From Glaciozyma antarctica PI12 (taxonomy: Eukaryota > Basidiomycota > Microbotryomycetes > Kriegeriales > Camptobasidiaceae): a stretch of DNA of 64,000 bases. Positions 32,437 to 43,727 of the stretch are shown here, piece after piece. Position numbers and translations under genes: made by a program. The notes beneath the pieces are model-generated. The model had not been told where the DNA came from and did not search any database. It was given only the letters and a program-made list of their open reading frames with translations. The first letter of the stretch is position 1, and every line of letters begins with the position of its first letter. The stretch is from positions 576,949 through 640,948 of the forward strand of contig KZ627148.1 in assembly GCA_002917775.1 (NCBI GenBank), read 5' to 3'.

Positions 32437-34255
32437 CTATGGCAGCCAGATCTTGACGCTCTGGTCGACACTCCCCGTCGCGAGCACGTTAATCGGCTGA
32501 ACGGCGACCGCTGCCGCACCGTTCGCAAGACCGTTCGTCCCTGCGGCTACTGCGCCAGGTGCAGGTGCTCGTCCCCAGGCCATGCTCGTAACGAAATGCG
32601 AGTGGGCTTCGAGCGTTTTGATGCAGCGACCGGTGACGAGGTCCCATGTCCGAATCGTCTTGTCGTCGGAGGCGGAGAGGAGGAATTTGCCGGAGGGGTG
32701 GAAGACGAGAGCGCGAACCCAGTTGTCGTCTGCGGAGGGAAGCGCGTTAGCAAGCTTCTTGAGCGATGTGAATTCGCAAGAACGCACGGCCAATCTGCGA
32801 GAGCGAGGTCAGTCGAGCTCGCCTCAGCTACGCGAAAAAGTGCTTACCAGAGTCTTCAAGCACTGCCCACTTGATGCGTCCCAGATCTTGATATCCTTGT
32901 CCCTCGAACCAGTTGCGACGTAAGCTCCGACGACCTTCGCCTTCTCGTCTCTTGCCGACGATGCCTGGAGGCCAGATGGCAGTCAGTCCTGCAGCATGCG
33001 CCACCAGAAAACGAGAAAAGCTCACAGTGATACCGCCGAGTTCTCGAATCGAAGCGTAGGCTGCGACAGGAGCAAAGACGGCGACCTCGACGACGTGCGA
33101 ATGCCCTCGGAGTTCTGTCTTCGTCTCGCCCGTTTGAGTGTCCCATATCCGCGAAGTCTGAGAAGGGCTTCGGTTAGAAGCGAGGCCAAGCATCACAGCA
33201 GAACGAGGACGCACATGGTCCACCGAACAACTGACGAGCTGTCGACCGTCCGAGCTGGGAATGACGCTCCGCACCCAATCTGCATGCCCCGAGAACGTCT
33301 TGATGCAGTAACTGAATGTGGGGAGTTAGCTCGCCCAGTACAACAGTCCCCCAGCTCGCGACGCACCCGCTCGAGACCTCCCACACCCGAATTGTTCGAT
33401 CTCGACTCGCGCTCACGATAAAGTCGTCGCTCGGCAGATACCGCGCAGATGAGATGGAGTGATCGTGGCCGTAGAGCGTCTTGACGTTCTTCCAGTCGTT
33501 GTTGGTGTCCCAGATCTTAAGCGTAAGGTCGGATGAGCATGAAACTGCGAACGCACAAGCTCCATCAGCTCCGCACTCCCCCAGCAGCTGCTCAATCCTT
33601 CGCTGCATCCTCGTGCTGCACTCACCCAAGTAGTTCCCCTTGCTGTCAAAGTCCACGTCCTGAACCGCCTTCGTGTGTCCCTTGACCGTCCGCTCAAACT
33701 CCCCCGTCTCCCAATCCCACACCTTGAGGCTCGCGTCCTCGCTCGCGCTCACGACTAGGCTGAAGAGGGGATGGAAAGTGACGCGGGTGATGGGAGACCG
33801 GTGGCCGGAGAGGGAGTAGCGAGCTGGGGCTCTGGGGAGCCAGTCGGGGGAGGACGCTGAGGGTCGTTTGGTGGGCGCCGAGGACAGCTCTTCTTGCAGC
33901 TGCGAGTTCCGCGTCTCGAGGTCCATGATCTGCAGGTACAATCCAGTTCAGTCAGCTCCCCCTCGTCCAGCCTTGCCTCCCGCAGCTCCACACGCACCTT
34001 CTTCTGCAATCGCACCACGCTCGTCCACTTCTTCTCCAGCAGCCCGCTCGTCTTGGCCTTTGGATCAGGCTGATAATCATCCTGCCTTGCCTCCGCCTTA
34101 AACACGCCCAGCGTCTCATGGAAGCCGTTCGAGTCGAGGTAGGAGAGGATGGACTTGTTGCTGCCACCACGCGCGTCAGCTCCTCTCTACCGCCACACGA
34201 GAGTCGAGACGACGTACAGCTCCTCTTTCTGCCGCTCTGTTAGGCCGCTAGACAT
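32437..34255 (-). CDS. PAC1: LIS1/PAC1 dynein regulator
   Basis: Platform protein for dynein, needed for nuclear migration. It starts [20 protein letters not shown] (ATG at 34255), which is the LisH dimerisation motif, then a short coiled coil ([20 protein letters not shown]). Seven WD40 blades follow. Examples are [75 protein letters not shown] and [20 protein letters not shown]. The protein ends [11 protein letters not shown] at 32437. Blade 6/7 carries a small Ala/Gly-rich insert ([20 protein letters not shown]). Domain order and length match the family. Confidence 0.94.
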
Positions 34256-35790
34256 GCCAAAGGACGCGCAGGGTCGAGCACCACCTGTTGAGCGAAGGGA
34301 AGATAGGAGTTTGGAGAGGGACGAGGAGCGGTGGAGGACGCGAGGGGGACGCTGAGATTGGATGGTCGAAAGTAGGTTGGCTGTCGTTGCTGTTGTGGGT
34401 TGAGCGATGTAGGTGTTGAAGCGCGAGTTGCGAGCTCCGGGTGCTGGAGGTCGAAGCGCCGAAGAATGAGAGAGGGGCGAGTGGAAGGGTGGCTTGTGAG
34501 GGCTGCGCTGATTCTGCAGGTACGGGAGGCGGTGGCGGGAGTTGGTGCGGTTGGTGAGGTTGAGGAAGGAAGAGAGGGGGGCCCTCCTCCTTCATCAGCG
34601 AGTTCAACGAGGGAAGCGCCTCTTTCCCTCCTTCCACACCTCGTCCTGCAAATTTTCGCACTGCTTGCCTGCTCTCTGCTCTGTGACTGCTTCCATGACC
34701 GACGGGACGGACAGTGGATCTCGCGAGGTCGTGCTTTGGAGCTGCCACTGCGTCAGTCAACACTTCGCGGAGGGTTCTGGTGCGTGGTCGGGGAGTCTTC
34801 GCAAACGCCAACTGCTTAAAGCACATTGATCTCTGAGCAAAGCCTTCCCTGCACGACGCACTGGTATCCGCGACAAGCGTCCCGCTGGCAGCTCGTCCGA
34901 CGTTCGCAGGCTCCCGCTGAGATCTCGGGCTTCGAAGGTCGGGCAGGCAGCTGCTCAGACGCGTTGCCGAAGTGTCAAACGTAGCTTTAAAAGTGTAGGT
35001 GAAGCTGGCCTTCGAAGGGACTGCTCACACCGGCCAATCGCACACCCAAGCTCCTCGCTCGCGACTCTCGCTGGAACTGGTCCTCATCGGCTTCGCAGTG
35101 TGTTTCCGCTCCTCACGATCAGTCATCGCGCGCCTGTCCCACAACGTTGCATTTCTCGCTTCAGCTTCTTCAGCGAGTCCTCGCCCGCCATGCGAGTTTT
35201 TGCTTGTCTTCTCGCTGGCTCGTTCGTGTGGCTTTGCAGTCTCGCTTATTCTGCCACAGAAGCTTGTGTTGCCGGTGATGCACGTCAACTTCTGGGTAGC
35301 TGAAGTCGCTGCCTTCGCGAAACGACGGGCCGCAACAAGTCTCGCTGAGGCTTCGCAGCTTCGAGGTTCCACGTCGACCAAAAACTAGCCAGTTCCTTGC
35401 CGTCTCAAGATGACGTCTCTAGGAGGTGAAAGTGGGAAGCTATGGAAAGCTGAAGACAGCGTCGCGTTCTCGCCGACACTCAATGAGTGAGACAATCGCT
35501 CGCCGGCGGAGTGCTGGACGCTCAGGCTCTCAGGCTCTCAGCCAGAGATTTCAGAGAGTTGTGAACGTTTCCAAAGAGCAAAAGAGAGTACTGAAGTAGG
35601 AGAGCCTTTCCCCCTCCTCCCGCAAGCAGCCCCAAGCTCAGCCGGCAGCCCCTGAAACACTTCGAGGGCGTTGTTCTCTCCCCACTCCCATCGCCACAGT
35701 AGCCTGGTAGCTACTCAACCACCACTCTCGCTCCACCCTCCCTCTTCCCTCCAGCAGCCCGCTTCTGGCTCCCATCGCGTCCTCAAGTCG
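34256..35790. other. Long divergent intergenic region (PAC1 / kinesin)
   Basis: About 1.5 kb between divergent starts, presumably promoters and 5' leaders of both genes. Open frames are present but none has recognisable domains. One of 37 codons at 35191-35301 begins like a secretion signal (see findings). No RNA gene or tandem repeat recognised. Confidence 0.4.
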
Positions 35791-38700
35791 ATGGCAGCCC
35801 CATCAGGCCGCACCACCCCGGCGGGCGGCAGTCGAAGGGAGTCCTTTCAGGCCCCTCCAGCAGCAAACACTACCTCTGTTAAAGTCGGTGCGTCTTTCAC
35901 TGACCAGCCCCGTCGTTCCCCACTAAGCCTCTTCCGCGCACAGTCCTACGAATTCGACCTACCTCCGGCTCAGACGCGTCCAACGTACCCCAGCGCTTTC
36001 AAAGAACCTGCATTCACGCCGTAAATCCCACCACTCTCCAACTCGACCAAGCCGTCGCCGCGCACGCTGGAGCCACCGCCGCTTCCGCCGCCAACAACGC
36101 AAAGAACGCTGGCAAGACGACCTTCACCTTCGACAGGGTTATCGGACCGGGCGAGGGGCAGCCGGCGGTCTATGAGTGCGCCGAGTCGCTCGTCGAGGCG
36201 TTCATGGAGGGCCACAACGTTACTATCTTGGCCTACGGCCAAACCTCGTCGGGCAAGTCCTATACCATGGGCACGGACAGGACGTCGGAGGCGGACGACA
36301 ACCTGGGGGAGGAGCGGGTGGGGATCACACCTCGAGCGGTGGCGTCTATCTTTGAGAAGATGAGGGAGGTGACGCGAGAGACGAAGGGAGGGACGACCTT
36401 TGGTGAGTAGCCTCAGGGGCTTGATGGGAGTGTGCGGAGAGCTGACTGCTGGCCTCTTGCAGCCGCCAGGCTCAGCTACGTCGAGATCTACAACGAGGAA
36501 CTTATCGACCTTCTCGCCGGAGACTTGGACGTGCGGCCGACGGTTCAGATTCGCGAGGACAAGTCGGGGAGCATCATCTGGAGTGGCCTCAGGGAGGTCA
36601 AGGTTACGAGTGCAGCAGAGGTTATGAAGTACGCTACTTGCTCGACGAAAAGAAAGGTAGCTGACCTCGCCCTCGCAGCAACCTCACCCAAGGATCGTCC
36701 CTCCGCCAAACGAACGCCACCGACATGAACGCCCAATCCTCCCGCTCCCACGCCATCTTCTCCCTCACTCTCACTCAACGAAAGTACACCGGTACCGGCC
36801 CTCCTCCCGCTCCCCAAGCTTCTCGCATCCAGCGCGCCTCCATCCTCCCTCGCGTTTCGAGCCCCACCCCCGGGAGCCGCTCTGCGACGCCAACGAACGA
36901 GCGTCCCGGGAGCAGGATCGGTATGCGACCGCCGAGCGTGATGGGACCTAAAGGAGTCAGCTCTGCGATAGACGAGGGGGCGAAGGACGGAGGAGCGGAA
37001 ACATGGTCGACAATCACGTCCAAGTTCCATTTTGTCGATCTGGCTGGAAGCGAACGAGTGAGTGGTTGCGTCGCTTCGAGGATGTATAGGAAAGACTAAC
37101 ATTCACGTTCTCGCAGCTCAAGCGTACCGCCGCGCAGGGCGAGCGCGTTAAGGAGGGAATCTCCATCGTCCGTTCCTTTCGAGTTGCAATTTTGGAGCCT
37201 CACTCACCCTTGTTTTTCAGAACTCTGGACTCCACGCTCTCGGGAATGTCATCTCCGCTCTTGGCGACCCCGCACGCGCTCGCCAGACCACCCACATTCC
37301 CTACCGCGACTCGAAGCTCACTCGACTCCTTCAAGATTCGCTCGGCGGCAACGCTCAGACGATGATGGTCGCCTGCGTCTCTCCCTCCGAATTTAACCTC
37401 AACGAAACCCTCTCGACCGTCAAGTACGCCAATCGTGCTCGCAACATCAAGAACCGCGCCGAGATCAACGAGGTCGAAGTCGGCTGGGACGACGTCGATT
37501 ACCTCCAGCGAACTATCCTTCGCCTTCGAGGCGAGCTCGGAGTGCTCAAGGGAGGCGAAGGAGCGGCGTCGATGGGCACGATTAGCGAGGAAGGGAGGAC
37601 CGCCGAATCGTCGCGCGAGCTGCAGGACAAGTACTCCGACCTCACGCAGCGGTATGCGCAGCTCACTGCCGACCTCGCCAAGGCGCAGTTGGGAGCTTCC
37701 GCTTCGTCGTCGTCGTCACTCTCGCGCGAAGACTTTGCCAAAGCCGTCGAGCCGATCGTCGAGGAGTACGAAAGGTCGCTCTCTGCGCTCGAGAGCCAGC
37801 TTTCGTTGACGAAGGCCGCGCTCGGGCATTCGGAGGAGGAGATGAGGGAGCTCGAGGCGAGGATCGAGGAGGAGGCGCGGGAGAACGAGGCGAGCGGGAT
37901 CCTCGTTGCGGAACTCAAGTCGAGGGTCGCGAAGCTGGCGGAGCGAGAGGCTACGACGGAGGCGTACGTTCGGGATCTCGAGTCGAAGCTCAAGGACTAC
38001 GGTGACCAGGACGAGAGTCACGGATCGGCGGTTTCGGACCTCAGGAAGGAGATCGCACGGAGCAGGGAGCAGGCCGAGACGACGGAGCAGTACATCAAGG
38101 ATGTCGAAGGCCGCCTCGCCAAGTCGGACGACTTCAACGCCACCCTGCGACGCCAGATCGAAGTCCTCGAGCGCGACGTCGAGCGACGCGAGGAGGCTTA
38201 CCGCGAACTCGAAGGTCGACTCTCCCTCCTCGACACGAGCGGCGAGCACAAGCTCCTCGTTGCCGAGATCGACGATCGGGATAAGCGCCTACTGGATCTC
38301 GAGCGCAGCCTCGACGAACTCAAGATCAAGACCACCACCGCCGAGCAGGAGACCCAGCGACTCGAGAAGATCGCGCAGCTCGAGAAGGAGGAGAAGGATG
38401 AGCTTCAGAGTCGAGTTCGGACGCTAGAACGCGCTTCGATGACTACGGTGTCGGACGGCCTTTCCACCAAGGCTCGTCCCACGAGCTTTACGCCGCCTGC
38501 CACGCCCGCCGAAGGAGAAGACGCCGATTCTCCCTCCCTCCCCTCTCCGGCGCAAGCATCCGCAGACCCCGACGTCGTCGCGTCTCTCGAGCTTCGCATC
38601 GAGCAGCTCCAGGCGACCTACGACCAGACCCTCGCCGAGCTCGATAGCGCGAACGCCAAGTACCAGGAGTCGCTCAAGGAAATCGAAGACCTAAACTCGC

Positions 38701-41700
38701 AGGTCGAGGAGGCAAAACTCGTCCACTCCGAAGACGGCGACCTCGTCCCCTCCCCCTCCTCCTCCTTCAACTGCGGGCACGCTACTTCCCTCGCCGTCGC
38801 TTCGGACGGCAGCGAACCCGATCGACCTCCCACCATCTCTTCCCTCCCCACCGTCTCCTCCCTGGCTACTCCTACGTCGGCGAGTCGGTCCCCTCGATCA
38901 CGGCGCAGCATGCCCCTTGCGCCTCAGCATCGCCTGTCTTTTTTAGGGCGCGGACAGGGAGCACCGCAGTCGCATCTTCGATCTGCCTCGCTCTCGCAGG
39001 AGTTGTCTTTGGCGCAGGGCTTACAATCCTCCTCACCACCGAGTCCGCAAGCGGCCTCGCCTTCGAATCACCGCGACTCTCGGGACTGGTCTTCTGGCGC
39101 GACGGACAGGACCTATGAGCAGATGAAGGGTGAGGTCATGAAGCTCCAGCAGGTCCTCAACGAGCGCGAGGAGGAAATCGCCGCCCTCGAGACCAACCTC
39201 CTCCAGCTTCGCGGACCCGCCACTTTCCACTCTGGCGACACCTCCGACTCGTCCATCAGCCCTACTCGCATCCTCACGAACGGCATGATCACCCCTCCTC
39301 GGAAGCGTTCGCAGGACGACCTCTCCCCTCTCCCCCCAAGACGATCGCCGCCTTCAGCGCTCTCAAGGCAGAGCTTTCGTCGGCGACTCTAGCGGCGGCC
39401 GGCTCGCCGCTCCCCGTCGACGAGGAGAACTCGGCGCGCCTCGACGACCTCATGCGCTCGATGGCGAAGAAGGAATCGGGGCACCGAGAGGCCGTCGACC
39501 TCCTCGAGGACCAGCTTTCGACGCTTCGTCGTCAGCACGACGATCTCACGGTCCTGTCGCGGGATCAGGTCGTCAACATGTCGTCGGAGATCGATCTTCT
39601 TCGCACGCAGCTCGAGGGACGACCCGAGGCTTCGCACTACGAAGTTCGGCTCCAGGCGATGCAGGACGATCTCGAGACCAAGCGAGCCGAGGTCGACCGT
39701 GTTCGACAACAGGCGGCTAGCGATCTTTCCGCTACCACCACCAAGTTTGCTGAGGGTGCGTTTGGCTCGCTTAACCCGTTCAACTTTCGCTGATACTGCT
39801 GTTGCAGAACACGAACGCGCGCTCGAAGCTCTTACGACCGAGCACGCCTCGCTCCTCCTCGAGCTCAAGGAGCAATACGCCGACACCCTCCGCCGAGCCT
39901 TGAACGAGCGCGACGAGGTTTTCAGGCAGAGGGAGACCGAGTATGCGGCGGCACTTCGGTCGCAGGCGACCGAGCACGCCGACGTCCTCAAGCTCCAGTC
40001 GAACGATCACGACGCGGCTCTCCAGGCCAAGGTGGACGAGTTCGAAGCTGCACAGAAGCGTAGTACGGACGAGCAGTACGAGGCATCTCGACGATTCGAG
40101 ATCGAGCGTTCCGCCCTCGTCGACTCGGGGGAGGAGAACTTCGCCACCTCCCTCGACAAGCTCAACGACGAGCACGCCGCCGCCCTCCAGAAGCGGGAGG
40201 TCGACTTCGAGACGACGTCGGAGACGCTCAAGACCGATCACGCCGAAGCTCTCGCCGCCCGCGACACTACCCACGCCGCTGCCCTCATCCAACTTCACGA
40301 CGAGCACGATGCGGCACTGGCAGAGATGACCACCAGTCACTCCGGCGTCATCTCTCGCCTCCGCGACGACCACGAAGCCCTCATCACCCAGCTCGCCCAG
40401 CAACACTCCGACGCCGTTTCGGCCCTCCGCACCGAGCACGCTTCAGGGTCGTCGATTGCGGCGGAGGAGTTCGAGGCTCGCTCGAAAGCGGCTTCGGAAG
40501 TCCACGACGCCCAGCTAGGCGAGCTTCGCGGCGAGCACAAGTTGGCGATGAAGGCGCAGGAGGACGCCCATGCTGCAGAGCTCGCGGCGGCTGGTGAACG
40601 ACTCGCTGGCGAAGTCGACTCCACGGTCGCCGCGCTTTCGACTGAGCATTCGACCGCCCTCCTCGACTTGTCCTCGACCCACGACTCGGTTCTGCAGACT
40701 CTCGCAGATTCTCACGCTTCGCGCATAGCAGAGCTGGCGACTGAGCGGGAGGAGGAGATCAAGGGACTCGAAGGTTCGCACGAGGGGGCGTTGGCGACTT
40801 TGGTGGCGGAGCATGCCGTCGTGCTCGCTGCTTTGACGCAGGTTCGTCCTTTCCTGTTCGTGAGCGACTCTCATCTGACGCTCCTTCCTACAGCGTCACG
40901 AATCAGAATTTGACGCCTCCCGCAAGGTTTTGGAGGACGAGCACGCCAACGCCTTTGCGTCCCTCCTCGAGCAGCACGCCGCTGCGGTCACCTCCCTCGC
41001 CAGCGACCACGCCTCGACGCTCGAGACGCTCAAGGCCGACCACGCGCAAACTCTCGCGGATCAAGAAGCCTCGTACGCTTCGACCGTCGACGCGCTCAAG
41101 ACTCAGCACGGACAAGAGCTACAATCGGTCGAGGCGGAACGCGACGCGGCTCGCACTTCTCACGAAGAGCTGCAGTCGACCCATTCCGCTCTCGTCGCCG
41201 AGCACGCCGGCCTGGTGGACGCCTTGGCTTCGACGAACGTCAACCACGACGACCTCCTTCAGCAATTCGCCGACCTAAGCTCGCAGCACGACGGCCTCTC
41301 CGCCCAACACACGACTCTCCAGGCGTCGCTCTCGGAAGCTATCGCTCGTTGCGAAGCCGCCGAGAACGATCCCGAGCACGAGGCGACGGCCGCAGAGCTG
41401 CAGGAGGCGCTTGACGCTCTCAGTACTCTCGAAAAGGCGCTGTTCGAGTCGCAGGAGGAGCGAGAACGACTTCTCGATCATGTGCACGAGCTACGCGAGC
41501 TCGACGACAGCGGGAAGGACAAGTACGACTCGATGTTCAAGGAGCTCGAGCAGTACCGCGAGTCGGTCGTCAAGCTCGACGCGGAACTCCTTCGCACTCG
41601 GACGGAACGCGACAACCTCTCGTCGCAGCTCGCCCGCCTGTCGGTCGGTCAGCAGCCCTTCCCCAACGGCTCGCCAGAACTTGGCGGCTCCGCGTACGAC

Positions 41701-42592
41701 TCGGCGACTTCGAGGTCGATGTCTCCCGAACGCGCCATGTCGCCCAACGGCGAAGTCGATCAAATTACTCCTCCGAACCGCCACGACTCTCGCCTCGGTC
41801 TCACCAACTTCAAGCCGCCGCCGCCTACTCCCCCTCCCTCGATGCCCCCTCCTCCTCTTCCGACCTCGCTCCCCGGCCCTCCTGGGGCAGCTCCCTCAGC
41901 TCGCGGAGTCGTGCGCACGTCGAGCTCGTCCAGCATGTCGACTAGCATGGGGAGCATGGGGAACTCGCGGAACTCGCATTCGATGGACACGAGTGGGACG
42001 AGTGTGCGGTCGCCGACGGATTCGGCTCTCATCGACGCGAGGGTCGCCAAGCGGTTCGAGGAGCAGGAGGCTCAGGTGCGTTTCTCTCCGCTCTCGGTGT
42101 GCGTCCTCTGCTCACGCCGTCTTCGCACAGATCGCTCGCCTCACGAAGCAGCTCACGCACTGCGAGTCGGATCTTCAGGCCAACATCGACCTCGTCAACA
42201 CTCTCGAATCGGCCTTGAACGACTCGGAACGCAACCTTCGCAAGGCGCGTACGCAGATGAACGATCTCGCCAAGGAGCGCGACGGGTTCCTCGGTCAGAA
42301 CGAGGCGCTTCGCATGCAGATCCAGGACGCTCATTCCGAGGTCGAGACTGTTCGGTATTCTGTGTACGTCTTTGCTCGCTTCGTGTGTGAGCGCCAGGCT
42401 GACGTTGAGGCTGTGTAGGATCCAAGTCGAAACGCGTTTACAGGAGGAGCGACAAGGCAAGGAGCGAGCCAAGGCCGAGCTCGAGCGCAGGCTGGAGGAC
42501 GTGAACCGTCGCAAGAGCAAGTGTGAGTGTTTCCTCTGCTCTTCGTTCTCGGTATGCAGTTCTAACTCTATCATCCAGTCGCATGCTTCTGA
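35791..42592 (+). CDS. Long kinesin motor protein, kinesin-4-like
   Basis: Microtubule motor of roughly 2,000 residues. The N-terminal motor starts with [12 protein letters not shown] and includes P-loop [12 protein letters not shown] (about 36240), [28 protein letters not shown] (switch I), [14 protein letters not shown] (switch II), then [10 protein letters not shown] and [17 protein letters not shown]. The neck region [15 protein letters not shown] followed by [15 protein letters not shown] resembles kinesin-4. A coiled coil runs from about 37500 to 41600, with an 11-residue pattern of E/D-H-A at 39.8-41.3 kb. A poly-proline stretch lies near 41815 and the last coiled coil ends SKFACF at 42592. 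The frame breaks once in a run of six C at 39332-39337: the sequence before reads [10 protein letters not shown] and after reads [14 protein letters not shown] one frame over, with no usable intron. This is likely a one-base sequence error or a real frameshift. Confidence 0.87.
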
Positions 42593-43727
42593 GCCTCTCC
42601 AAGTCCCGTTCTCGCTGCACTCGCTCCTCCCTTCATTTGTTTATCTCCCCTCTTTATCGGTCGCTAGCTTTATACCCTGCACGACTCTTTCTGCTTATTC
42701 CTCTTTCGTATACCCTCCTTTACCCCCTCGTTGAATGTAGTTTGGTCGCCAGTTCCCAAGGCGAATTCGAGAGGAGAGAGGTTCACGCAGCGTGCGTCCA
42801 GTTCACGCTTTCTAGCGCCCCCGTTCACGCGCCGACTCAGAGAAGGAAAAGATTCGCCCCGCTCTCTCTTGCTTCTAACCACGCAATCTCCAATTCTTGG
42901 TCGACTAGTTCACGCTGTCTAGGTGGCTGTGGAACCACATCGACCTAGCCAGACAAGAATGCCAGAGTAACGAAGTCTGAGTAGGCGTCGGTCCCCCCCT
43001 CCTAGCTTACGGGTGAAGAGGGGAGTCGGCGTCGACGAAGGCTCTTTAACGACCCACGACACAAACCATTGCCTCGGCGCCCTTTGAAGCCGTAGGAAGC
43101 GACATTGGCTGCAGTGCAGGGGGGATGACCTGATCGTGGGCACATTTTTTTCTCGTTGGGCAGTTGGGAGCTTGGATGGAGGAGGGGAATGCAACTACGT
43201 GAGTCTACCATTCCGTACCGAGTACCTGGGAGAGGAGAGGGAGGTGCCTGAAGATGATAACATTAGTAATCCACGAAGCAGCCCGAGGTGATTGATGCCC
43301 TCAAGGGGAACGATCCCTTCTCCTGTCTCTCGAGGGGGAGTCGGCTGCTTTCAGGCTCAGTAAACGAACTGGAGGTGGCTGGGGTAGTTGCTGTTGAGGT
43401 AGAAAAGGCAAGGCTGACGGGCAGCTCAGCGTTCGTATCGAGTCAGGACGCTGACGCTGACTCCTTCCTTCCTCCCTTTACAGATGTCTCCGCCCTGTTC
43501 TCGGGTGCAATTTCACGTCTTGTTCAGTACGTCGTACTCTTTGGCGCGTCGCCATGCTTCTACGCCATCGAGAGAGTCGCTTTGAGAGTTGAGAGCGCGA
43601 GAGAAAAGCTTCGACTTGAAGCAGTTCACCAGCTCTCACCCTCAGTCCTCGCCAGCTACCTTCCAACGAGAAGTTCATTACGACATAATCTAAGCAAAGG
43701 CGAGGTGCCCAACCCAACCTCGCGACA
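42593..43727. other. Convergent intergenic region, 1.1 kb
   Basis: Lies between the stops of the kinesin and the flippase. The plus-strand open frame over 43288-44055 runs antisense to flippase exons and is not a gene. No RNA gene or repeat recognised. Confidence 0.4.
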
